Assembly: GCA_029168955.1 (NCBI GenBank) | Contig: JAPDOI010001068.1 | Span: 1-64,000, forward strand | Length of the DNA: 64,000 nucleotides | Direction of reading: 5' to 3' | DNA from: Aplectana chamaeleonis | Taxonomy: Eukaryota > Nematoda > Chromadorea > Rhabditida > Cosmocercidae | Part shown: positions 54,813-64,000 of the stretch, piece by piece | Position numbering within the stretch: the first letter of the stretch is position 1 | How the letters are laid out: each line of letters starts with the position of its first letter | The notes under the pieces: model-generated | Databases searched by the model: none | What the model was told of the DNA's origin: nothing | Seen by the model: only the letters and a program-made list of their open reading frames with translations | Made by a program: the position numbers and the translations under genes

Positions 54813-55062
54813 AGGATTCTCATGGTCAAGACCAGGATGATGACGTCATCATCTTGTTACCATCGATTCTACTCCCTACACCCTTCATAGCGGTCACCGC
54901 GACGACGTCATGCTTGATTTTTCGAGCATGGCGACAAAGGCATGTAGCCCCCATGCTCCAAAAATCAAGATGACGTCATTGCGATGACAGCTATGTATGA
55001 AGGGTATAGGGCGTAGAATCGATGGTAACAAGATGATGACGTCATCATCTTATTAGAATCCC
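54813..55062. mobile_element. Foldback element bearing TGACGTCA palindromes
   Basis: GATGATGACGTCATCATCTT at 54836 and 55032 is itself palindromic; the arms continue through TTACCATCGATTCTAC..CCTACACCCTTCAT with an inverse at 54990-55030. Four TGACGTCA/GACGTCAT sites (CRE/AP-1-like) lie within 215 bp. Arms of about 100 bp surround a loop near 54940. Confidence 0.88.
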
Positions 55063-55069
55063 TTCTATG

Positions 55070-55215
55070 AAGGTGGACCGAGCCACGATCCACGAAGGCG
55101 TGACGTCATCACCGAGACTGCAGTCCCGGCAATGACAGGTGGGCCGACACACGATCCACGGAGTAGTTACGAAATCATTGGGACTGCAATCCCGGCTTTG
55201 AGAGGTGGACCGATG
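55070..55215. repeat. Tandem repeat, about 66-bp unit, 2.2 copies
   Basis: AGGTGGACCGAGCCACGATCC at 55071, AGGTGGGCCGACACACGATCC at 55137 and AGGTGGACCGA at 55202 mark successive units, which share CTGCAGTCCCGGC-like interiors. Confidence 0.8.
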
Positions 55216-56936
55216 TCATTCCCGAAACGAACGAGCCACGTTTCGGGTTGACCCGCCTCTTTTTCGTTTCGAGCCAGAGCGGTTCAGCAGTTCAACCTCG
55301 TTCAGACGGCGTTCGAATCAGGAACCGGTGCCTGAGCAAGGCAAAAATCGTCTGATCACGGAGCCGCTGCGGTACTATCGCGGAACCATCGCGGCATAGT
55401 CGGGGTTCGCGGTACTTTCCGGCACTGACGCGGCAAGTTCTCTGAGTCACGCTCGAGACTAGCTATTGGGGACTGACTGAAACAGATCCATCTTCATCTC
55501 GAATAAATATTTTAGAAACATACGAATCGACCTTGCGCATCTCGCGATCACTGTTATTCAACAAACTAGCGAAGACTTGGGCAAGTTTCTGGAAATGCTC
55601 ATCGCAAAATTTTGAGAAATTTTTAGAGTTGAAGATTCGATGATAGCACGAGTGACAGGGTAGAGCTGTGATCAAGCAGTTCCGGCACACACTGTACTGT
55701 TCTTATCAAGGAAAAGCTTTGGTATTTGTGTTCCGTTAAGAATACTAAGGAGAAAGCTACTCGAAAATCCGCCAGTACATAAGTGAAAATCTCGGGGATT
55801 GAACGACTTATTGAGTCACCCCACCTGCGTGAGAACAGATGCGCACCCAAAACAAAAGACGCTAAAACTTCAAACACTCTTCATCCCGAAATATTCTGAG
55901 CTCCAAGCATGCGCATTGAGACCATATTATCTCCAAAGAATTTTTGGAGAAGATTTTGAAAACAAAGGCGCTTTTACCTAAAATGTTCGAAGCGCAAAAC
56001 TATTACAGATATCTTGATTTCCATAATTCCCGACTGTACGTGCACAATGCACACCAAGCAGGTGTAAGTATACATTTCAGGTTATTTTCTTCAAATGTTT
56101 TCCTCTTTAAATATTGAGAGTTTTGAGGACACTTCTTCCTAGTATCTTTTACTTCGTGGACTAACCTTTTCAAGAAGCATCGATAACTAGGATATGGTTT
56201 TTTTTTTCGTGACACTGCCTTTAGACCCCTGCACAGTTTGACGCAACAGAGAAAAAAACAAGAAAGCAGTAGAGAAACCGTCTTTGTAACAGTGTTTCTA
56301 TACTCCGTCCTACTAAAGGAAATGGACTCCGTGAATCCAACATTGCAACAACACCTGAGCCCGGCCACGTTCAAAGGACGTAAACAATACATGATGAAAG
56401 ACATCCTTCCACTTCTTCCAGCGCGAAATACTTCTTCACTACCTGGAAAACAATCACGTGACCTTGTTCCAGGATACCGGGCAGTACATATTATTGTTTT
56501 CTCAAGCATGATGCCATGTTTATTTGAATACGGTGCCGAGACAAGTTCGTACCTAGTGCTTCGCCGATAACGCGATGACCTGCAGATGTGTGACTAGTCC
56601 GACATTGTCAGCATCGAGAACCCACTCATTTTTCTGAAAAGACCGTTCACTCTTCGTTGAGTAATCTCATTCGTATCCATTAAGTTGATTCTATGTGGAC
56701 ATTAATGAAGCTAAAGATTGCTAGAAGCCATTTGAGAACCTTTTAAATTCTGAGGGAAATATGTTTGTTGTAAGTTTTCTTGTTAACTTGCTGTGGGTGC
56801 TTCTAGGACAACTCTGATAAACTGACCTATCCTTTGTGTACGAAGTGTCAAGTCCAAGCTGAAACACTTGTGTGTGGCATTCTTACAATTGTCCATTCAC
56901 GTACATTTTGTTTTTATTTCAGTTACGACCTTACCA
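55216..56936. other. Unassigned; GC-rich block and degraded ends
   Basis: 55220-55460 is GC-rich without clear repeat ends. 55500-55640 is distantly similar to the right end of the 49288-51963 insertion. 56205-56226 (GTGACACTGCCTTTAG) is a degraded AAAGGCAGTG end. Opposed frames at 56003-56509 (minus) and 56238-56570 (plus) overlap; neither has splice support. Confidence 0.3.
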
Positions 56937-57580
56937 GGTTGTTCAATAAGTTTTGTCGTTCGATAAGAAAAACACAATTTTATGGTTCGAAATACACTTT
57001 ATTATTCAGTATAATCTCCTTGAACATTAAGACACTTCAAAAAAGCCTCAAAAAATCCTTAAAAAATTTAAGTGTCATCCATAGCGATGAATCGACGCAC
57101 AAAGTTCACTTTATCCTTTTTAAAAAGCTCCAAGTGTTGCTGTCAAAGTCGCATTCGAATGTTTTTGTCCCATTGTTAGCGTATGCGGCACCCATTGTGC
57201 ACACAGCTTTCTAAAATCCAAAATTTCACTTCAAATATGGCTCACACTGCCTAATGATATGCGTAGAGCCTCTACTAAATCTCTATCAGTCAATCGACGA
57301 TCTTCCAAAACCATATCCTGTATTTTGGCTATGATTTCTGGTGTTGATGAGCTTTTTGGAGTCCTTCACGTGAATCGTCTTTAAGGCTTGTACGACCACG
57401 TTTAAATTCAGCAACCCATATTTCTACGGTCCTAATTGTAGGTGAACAATCATTATGCACTTTTAACATTCGTTCGTGAATTTCTTTTGGTGTTACACCT
57501 TCCAAAATATTTATCACTGCATGATATTCAAGCAACGCCCTCTCTTATCGAACGACAAAACTTATAGAACAACTTGCTAG
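56936..57580 (-). mobile_element. Mariner, internally deleted copy, about 645 bp
   Basis: TIRs CAGGTTGTTCAATAAGTTTT at the left and its inverse (CTTATAGAACAACTTG) at the right match the 37.1-kb mariner. The minus strand encodes the transposase N-terminus (57329-57535, IHERMLKVHNDCSPTIRTVE); the catalytic region is largely deleted. Confidence 0.9.
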
Positions 57581-57834
57581 TTAACAATTTTTTGGTTCCT
57601 TGACTTCCATTTTCCTTGTGTTTCGAAGCGCACAAGATTTCCTAATCGGCATATAAAAACTGGACTTCCGTACCATTTCCGCTGGTCCAGTCTCTTATCA
57701 CCAGTCGCGTGAACCCAACAACAACAATAAAGTTTTTCTATACGAACGAAATTCCGTTGACATAAACCTTTCCAATTCAAGCTCTGGCGGATCAAAAACC
57801 TTGTGTACAAACTGCACAATATCTGTACCTTTCA

Positions 57835-58328
57835 TTTAAAGGCAGTGTGCACGATAAAAATCCCTTTTCTGTTGTTTTGCCTATCTTGAAAACGGTCCCA
57901 CTCTGATTCCAATGATGTCTCTGGAATCTTACGAGACCTTCTAGGAACGGAGTTACGCTTTCTCAAAAATTGAGCTAGGAAAGCATGGTGGACGAGTTGT
58001 CCGAAGCCTGTAACTTCCGTCTTTTGCAGCCAATGTATGCTAGCTGACCTGAGTAAAGAGAGATGTTGAGAATGAATAGAAAATGGGTCTTTTGATGGGA
58101 AACCATCGCTCATCTCAAGATCCCGAGTGTTGCATTGTACACGTCGAGGGGCGGAAAGGAGCCGGACTCTCCCAAAGCGGCGGGGTTTGCCCACTTTTCT
58201 GAGCCGTTTTTCGGATCCTGGGTATCTTTTCGTCCCGTTTTTTCGACGCTGTCCTGCTTCTGAGAGCCACGAGAAGCATTGGCCATGGGAAATTCGAGGA
58301 TGAAGTTCTTCGTGAACAGTGTCTTTAA
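57835..58328. mobile_element. MITE, AAAGGCAGTG family, core subtype, inverted
   Basis: Left end TTTAAAGGCAGTGTGCACGA; right end CGTGAACAGTGTCTTTAA; interior is the inverse of the 30.27-kb copy. The 120-codon frame at 57832-58194 is an artefact. Confidence 0.9.
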
Positions 58329-58526
58329 AGATAGATTGATGAGTTAGAATAGCTAGAAGAGAAAGGAATGCTTGATGGAATGAAAAACAGATGAAGGAGA
58401 AGAAGGAATGGCGACTTATGCATGTACCTCCAGGAAGATTTGCTGAATGTTGCCGACGACGCTCCGGTACAAAGGTTCAATAAGAATTTTTCTGGCGCAA
58501 AATTTTTATTCTTTTCCAATCTCATG

Positions 58527-58662
58527 AGGCCTATTTCACACTTCCATCGCTGATCGCCGCGACGGCATGTTTTCGATACAGATCGACATGCGACGCGATC
58601 GCAGTCGATGCTCATGGCTATCTTCACTCGCGTCGTTCGAACTCTGAAAGAGGCATAAAACG
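58527..58662. mobile_element. Foldback MITE with GGCCTATTTCACA ends
   Basis: GGCCTATTTCACACTTCC and its inverse-like CTCTGAAAGAGGC bound a palindrome with CGCCGCGACGGCATGT / ACATGCGACGCGATCG. The class resembles the 7664-7814 element. Confidence 0.65.
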
Positions 58663-58949
58663 AGGCTGTTCTTGAGACCATATTCTAGTGCTTCCACTTC
58701 GCTACTATTAGTTACTCTGAGGGGAGGGTTTATGCAAAAATTAAATAGATGATGATTTCAAAATAATTCTTCAGAAATTTTTCTTCTCAAAATCTGTCTC
58801 TAAAAATACACGCAAGCTTCATCCAATTTTTAGATAGAGTATTATATAGAGAGCCCCTTTCCCTTTTCTCGACCTCTGTGGCCATCCAAGTACCATTCAA
58901 TCCAGTTCTTAGGAGTCTTTTCTCACAGAAAAAAAGATACCCTTCTCAG

Positions 58950-61499
58950 GTTTTGGAACAAACCGGAGTTCTCGCAGGTGACATCACCTATCCGGAGGTT
59001 TCAAGTCTTTTGTTTGTTGTCTCCTTTTTCGATGGGTTAGCCTCACGACAACCGGGTCCCAAACATCACCAACATCCGCCCCACTCGAACGGGCTCCTTA
59101 TGAGTCAGGATGAGCAAACAAACCACCATGGTCTCCTCGTACCCTTACACGGAATAAAGCCATTTCATGAAAAAAAAACTTGACAGTGAGGAGGAACGAA
59201 TGCTTCTCAAAGTGTTCTCGGCTTTGTGTTCGTACTACTAAAGTGGAGCCATGAACATAACGGAATATTGAAAACTCACGAAATGGTGTCCAATGGTTGT
59301 GATGTCTTGAGCGAAGATCCCTCTGTAGATGAAGCGTTGCGATACGTTTGCTTCTTTTTCTGCTCTTTACTAAGACTTGCTTCACCCTTTCCAAGATGAT
59401 TTAAAAAACTTTCTGACTGAATGGGTAAGTAGTTCTGAGCGGTCCAAAGTCCAGATTGATACGATCTTTCTGGAGTGCAATGCTGTGTCGAGGTCATTCT
59501 TTTGTTCTTTTTCTATCTGTTCTCTTAAAATGAGAAGAAAGAAAAGGGTTCTTTTCAGGTTTTTCCTGTACGTAGTGATAGCTCCGTTTTTGAGTTACTC
59601 TCACATTATACCATCTATTGGGAATGTCTCCTATTAACGGAAATACGAAAAGGTTTTGGTAGCGGGTCTGAAGCTAAGTTGTTAGGGGAAGGGACTACCT
59701 AACATCCAAAGACTTGACGTCTGGCCAGCACATGAATGCCCTACTGCTCGAGTAAATGGTGTCCTAATAGCGTCATCCATCTGGTTTTCTCCCTTGCGAA
59801 ATCATAAATTTAACATTTCCCGATGTCTTGTCGGAATATGTTGAGCGTGCAACCTCTGCGTGCGAAAAAGTGACACAGACTTTTCGAAAGGAAGTCAAGT
59901 ACCGCCTTCATCAGTTTCCTTTTTAGTTTAAACTTTGTATCCAATAGCATTTGTCTGTCTTTCGATCGACAAATTTTGTTTCTGTGTACTTTTAGCGTGC
60001 ATGCTAACTAGTTAGTAATCAGGCAAGTAAACAAACAAATAAATCAATGAAAAAATCGAATAAATAAATAAAAATAAATCAAAGAATCGTGCCATCCATG
60101 AGCCTTACTAGGGACCCTATGTACTTGGTGGGCAGGCCTTTCGGTCAAGGATTCAGGTTTGATGAAGGCGCTACCCGCCGAAAGCTCGCCTGTGAGAATG
60201 AACTTTCGAGAACCTCAAGAAGTTTCATTTTTGACAGCTTCTGAAATTTTCGAAGCTTTCAATAATTTCTGCAGCCTCCACTGTACTGTTTTATGAAATA
60301 AAAGTGAGTAAACTACATAAAATACAAGGTCAGCAGTGTCCAGAATAGTACGAGGCCCAGGGTAGCATCGAGCCGTTTCGGGAAAAATTTCTCCCTAACA
60401 CTTCTGACACCTCCACGATGTCTAATTCGAGTGGATTTCTCATTTCTTTCTCCCATTTTCTATCTATAGCTATATCTTGGTCAATGCTTCTCATGTGATC
60501 ATGTGACTTGACGGCGTGCTCCCGATTCCCATTATAGGAAACGGATTAGAAGTGCTGTACAAACAATGACGAACAGGACCGCCAGAACGGTGGCGGCGAA
60601 GCAAAACGTGACAAATAGGAGACCATTGGATAGTGTTGATGAGGATGGATCGACTCTGGATGAGATCTACGAGGTCGCAAACTGTAGCATTATCAAAGGT
60701 CTCCTGCTAAAGTTCCCACAAATGAGTGACACAGATGGACCAGTCAAACTTCTTTCTCACAAAGTAGTAGGTGGCCCATTTTGCCCACCTCTACAAAAAG
60801 TGAAGTCACAAAAGTGCTCTCTATGTGTTCCAGACGTGAAACATACCTTGTAAACACGGCTTGAAAAAAAGTCAGACGAGACAGGTCCTATTTGTTGTCC
60901 TATGGCCGCTGATCGACCTTGATGTTTGCACGGAGGGTCTGTTTCCTCAAGACGGGAATAGCAACATGCTGACCACACCTACCAAACGAGGGTTTTCTCA
61001 CACACCGAAACTAGTTTCATGTCCTCAGGAGGAGTTCCGAAGCAGGCAACCCTCTATTTAAGTCTGGTTGCCACCAAATTTCCAGGACTTGAATTTAACC
61101 GTTCCTCTCTTTGAAGCATCCGAGCTAGGAGCTCTGGGATCTCTAGCAGGTGTCAGTAGGGTCAGTGCTGCTTGCAACTCGTCTGCCAGCGAAAACCTGG
61201 TACCAGTTCTGTGAGTAACTGGTTTCCTTCTGTGATGTAGAGAGTGGTCAGCACACTGGAACACTGACATTATGATTAACCCACTTGTACTACCTCCGCA
61301 ATGTTTCAAGTCATTGTCTTTGATTATGATGGCGCAGTTAGTGCATTTGTTTCTTACAATCATCTGTGATCTCTCACTTCCCGACGAATTAATTATTTTT
61401 CTTCCCTACTCATTCTCCCTCATCTCATTCCTTCTGATCCACAAATGTGTGTCTTTCAGAATCGCCCGCCATATCTCAACCATTAGTCGCATGAACTGA
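58950..61499 (+). CDS. Multi-exon gene end, product not recognised
   Basis: Exons: 58950-58977 (after CCCTTCTCAG, ends GCAG|GTGACA); 59041 to about 59120 (phase 1, His/Pro-rich, GPKHHQHPPHSNG, possible donor CATG|GTCTCC); 59375-59424 (LLHPFQDDLKNFLTEW then GTAAGT); about 60538-60763 (contains MTNRTARTVAAKQNV, then DEDGSTLDEIYEVANC, ends AAA|GTAGTAGG); 61086-61210 (after AAATTTCCAG, ends TCT|GTGAGTAA); 61460-61499 (after GTGTCTTTCAG, ends TGA). The last three exons fit in phases 0 and 2 and are the best supported. No domain is recognised; the middle part is acidic and the last exons are Ser/Ala/Leu-rich. That 58.95-59.42 belongs to the same gene is inference. Confidence 0.55.
59425..60537. other. 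Probable intron or intergenic sequence
   Basis: AT-rich, with an AATAAATAAAT run at 60036-60080. No repeat ends or convincing exon. Confidence 0.4.
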
Positions 61500-61783
61500 A
61501 GAAAACAGAGTTTTTAGCGTTCCCTAACATATCGGACATTTTCTAGACCGGACGAACAGTCTGCTTGTACTCTTTCGACTTGATGGGGCCGATTGTCCTT
61601 TCACTCTATGTGCAACATGTTCTTACATTTTCACTTTTTCGAAAAAGTGACTTCCACTTGCAGTTATTGAGTACTCCGTTTTTATGAGTAGTCGACAATT
61701 TCATTCAGAAAGAGAGGAGACTGTTCTTATTCAAATAATACTATATAGAAGCCTGTCAACATGTGAGTAAAAAACGAATGCGG

Positions 61784-62419
61784 AAATATGCGTATAGTTT
61801 CCGTTTTTGATTTAGTCTGAAGCCATGTTTTGACTGCATCGCTGCTGTTTTTCTTCGCAGCGAATCTGCACCCGCTGCTGCAGCGATCTGGCAGCGGCAG
61901 CGATTTTGTTCATAGTGCATAGCCTCATGGATGATCGAAGAAATTCAATCAATCAGTAAAATTAATGGCTGGTTGTCATCAATAACACGTTTCGACTCGT
62001 AAACACTGATATTGTCATGTGAAAGGGTCAACGTTCACTAGACGAAACGTGTCATTCGCTGGCAATCGCTCCATCGCTGCCATTTTGGCAGCGATGGAGC
62101 GGTGATGAGCGACCATTGAGAATCGCTCCTCCAGCAGCGAAGCAGTAAAACATAGGATTTCGTCGCCGCGACCCAGCGATGTAGGACGTTTGCCCCGAAG
62201 CGATCACAATTGGAGCGGCTTTCCATTACGCGCGTTGAAAACGGAACAGTTGTCCCTCGCATGGCCGCAGCGACCACCTGCGGTCAAAACTAGGCTTGAC
62301 GCATGGACCAGGCGGCGGGGTTGGCAGCCTCACTGGAAAATGGAGTTTCGATTCGCGAGCTAATCTACCGTCGCAGCTCCGTCCATTCATCAGACTAAAA
62401 TTATTATGCGAACTGTAAT
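61784..62419. mobile_element. Small foldback element (TTAGTCTGACGCATGG type) carrying an insertion
   Basis: GCGTATAGTTTCCG..TTTAGTCTGA and the right half (GACGCATGGACCAGGCGG to ATCAGACTAAAATTATTATG) match 46608-46766; they are separated by the element at 61821-62296. Confidence 0.85.
61821..62296. mobile_element. PIF/Harbinger-like MITE, 476 bp, TGA duplication
   Basis: Ends AGCCATGTTTTGACTGCATC and GCGGTCAAAACTAGGCT are inverses, flanked by TGA (61818-61820, 62297-62299). It is the uninterrupted relative of 48899-52049. CAGCGATGGAGCG modules recur in both orientations. Confidence 0.92.
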
Positions 62420-63493
62420 ATATGTGTCTTCCATTTAGGAAGCCGCGACGTTGCTTGGCGGTAAAAGTGACATGTAAGGGAGAGAAGGACGTCAGGATAA
62501 AGCCGTAGATCCCTGGTCTAATTATAGGCTCGTTAACGCTGTTCGCACCACGACTTGCACGCCAGGAGACTTCTACCGCTAGTCCCTTCGAACAGACCAC
62601 GTGCTCCTCGGAGCAGCACGAGCTCGCATCAGGGTGGAGCTCTTAGGCTTGTCTTCCAAACCCTAGAAATGTCGGATGTGTCCCTCTTCTGGTATTTGGC
62701 TTTCCATCTTAGCAAGAACTAAAAAGGTTGAAAATCAATTTTTAATGAGTGAAGAAGTCACTATAATCTCACAATGTCTTTGGCATGTCTCTGAACCCTT
62801 GAATGAGCTGATAAATCAAAATCAAGTTCTGACATGCGCAGAAACGACATTACCTACCGCCCCCCCCCCTAATACATTAGACTTGCTGACTGTTCAAAAA
62901 TATTGTTCAAGATATGGCTCAAAACTTCTAGTGGGGGTTGTTCAGGGTGCTGAAAATGAATCTGGGGTCTCTGTGGCAATACCTTGAGAATGACTGCAGG
63001 ATACGGTAGGTATAAGGGGTAAGCATTAATGAAAAATTTTCTCGTTGAGCGTTAATTGTTAATTTTTGGAAAAAAAGACGCGTTAACCCTTAATTTTTCA
63101 TTTCGTCTAAGACTTTCAAACAATACACGATCACTGCAAAAATCAATGAGTGATCAAAGGTCCCAAATCAATCAGGACCATAATTCGACTACAACTAATG
63201 AACTAAACTGTTTCGAGACTTTTTCGTTAGCGCTAACCGTTAAATTTCGAAAAAACCTGTTAATGCGTAACACGTTAATGTTACAACGCATATCCTTGAA
63301 GTGTATTATGCCACCTAGGAGGCGAAATTTACCTGATTGATTTTGAACACGAAAAATGGACCTCACGTTCGTGCTCAGTCCGCAAAGTAACCTCACAGCG
63401 ATGTTTTTAACCAAATCCGAATTTCCGATAAGACAACGTTCTACCGTGATCTACCGCAACCGTAATGATTACCAAACGTGGGTTCAACTCAGC
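62420..63493. other. Unassigned; repeat fragments
   Basis: 62676-62800 has a weakly coding-like plus frame without splice support. 62934-63010 is a copy of the GTTATTTGGGGTGCTGA repeat. 63018-63290 is rich in GTTAATG/GTTAA motifs, resembling a degraded hAT interior. Confidence 0.35.
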
Positions 63494-63987
63494 TTAAAGG
63501 TAGTGTTCACGAATGAAAAATCGTTCCTCTGTTTTTTGCCTGTCTTGAAAACGGTCCCACGCTGATTCCAACGATGTATGTGAAATCGTACACCAAATTC
63601 TGGGAGCGGAGTTATGGTCCCTCGGAAATTGAGCTAGAGAAGGATGGTGGACGAGTTTTCCGAGGCTTTTAACTTCCGTCTTTTGCCGCCGATGTATGCG
63701 AGCTGACCTGAGTAAAGAGAGAAGTCGAGAATGAAGGTAAGAGCGGGGCCATTAATCGGAAACCATCGCTCAACTCACGATTTCAAGCTTTCATTCGTTC
63801 ACGTCGAGGGGCGGGCAATGCGCTTTTGGGGTTTGCCTTCCGCTCAGAGTGGGAACTTCGGGCTCTTTTCGGGCTCTTCCTGGCTCGTTTTCATGCGTTC
63901 TTACGACGTTAACGTTACAGAGTGTCCCTCCACTTCCCATTCCTAGTGGAATTTCAAACACTTTTTCACCGTGAACACTGCCTTTAA
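63494..63987. mobile_element. MITE, AAAGGCAGTG family, core subtype, inverted
   Basis: Left end TTAAAGGTAGTGTTCACGAA; right end CGTGAACACTGCCTTTAA; interior is the inverse of the 30.27-kb copy. Confidence 0.9.
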
Positions 63988-64000
63988 AAGAAGCAATTTT

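Noticed and set aside
56003..56570. Long opposed frames (168 codons minus, 110 codons plus)
   Set aside because: They overlap in antisense, have no clear splice sites, and one runs over a degraded MITE end.
58325..58681. 118-codon minus-strand frame
   Set aside because: It overlaps the foldback MITE at 58527-58662 and has no start or splice support.

Overview
This window reads as repeat-rich nuclear DNA of a nematode, most likely a strongylid (hookworm-like) worm. The evidence is short exons split by small GT-AG introns, ShKT (SXC) six-cysteine domains, a mariner transposase of the worm type, and very many miniature inverted-repeat elements (MITEs). No rRNA, tRNA, CRISPR array or bacterial-style operon was seen. 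All gene models below were built by eye from open frames, splice signals and matching intron phase. None has transcript support, and most products are not recognisable.

Genes, left to right. Plus strand: a partial multi-exon gene at 3.3-5.1 kb with two MITEs in one intron; two small exons at 8.7-9.0 kb; a two-exon 105-residue gene at 13.9-14.4 kb; and a membrane-type exon at 17.96-18.08 kb with a likely upstream exon. Minus strand: the end of a gene at 22.1-22.5 kb whose exon begins inside a MITE. Plus strand: coding-like exons at 24.1-25.3 kb. Minus strand: exons at 25.98-26.25 and 27.24-27.82 kb. Plus strand: a three-exon gene end at 28.03-28.95 kb, divergent from the previous one. Minus strand: ShKT exons at 31.1-31.4, 32.4-32.8 and 43.4-44.1 kb, and a Pro/Ser-rich three-exon gene at 36.4-37.1 kb. 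Plus strand: an exon at 44.40-44.54 kb and a gene end at 58.95-61.50 kb.

Most of the remaining sequence is transposon debris. One MITE superfamily, with ends close to AAAGGCAGTGTTCACGA, has about 14 copies. Other families are identified by their target duplications: TA (Tc1/mariner-like), 8 bp with CAGGGATG ends (hAT-like), and TTA/TAA/TGA (PIF/Harbinger-like). There are also several large palindromic foldback elements, minisatellites and AT-rich satellites.

The most informative feature is the nesting. A full mariner (37.1-40.8 kb) has been split by three later insertions. A Harbinger-like element (48.9-52.0 kb) carries a 2.7-kb insertion whose empty site is still visible at 62.2 kb. A Tc1-like MITE sits inside a copy whose uninterrupted relative lies at 41.5 kb, and a hAT MITE sits inside another MITE. 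Together these give a relative order of insertion.

I did not find a convincing new multi-gene system. The best leads are the 1.9-kb insertion at 38.1-40.0 kb (36-bp perfect inverted repeat, 12-bp target duplication, hammerhead-like core), the minisatellite-bearing element at 9.5-10.8 kb with a coding-like segment, and the MITE that appears to donate a splice acceptor at 22.47 kb.
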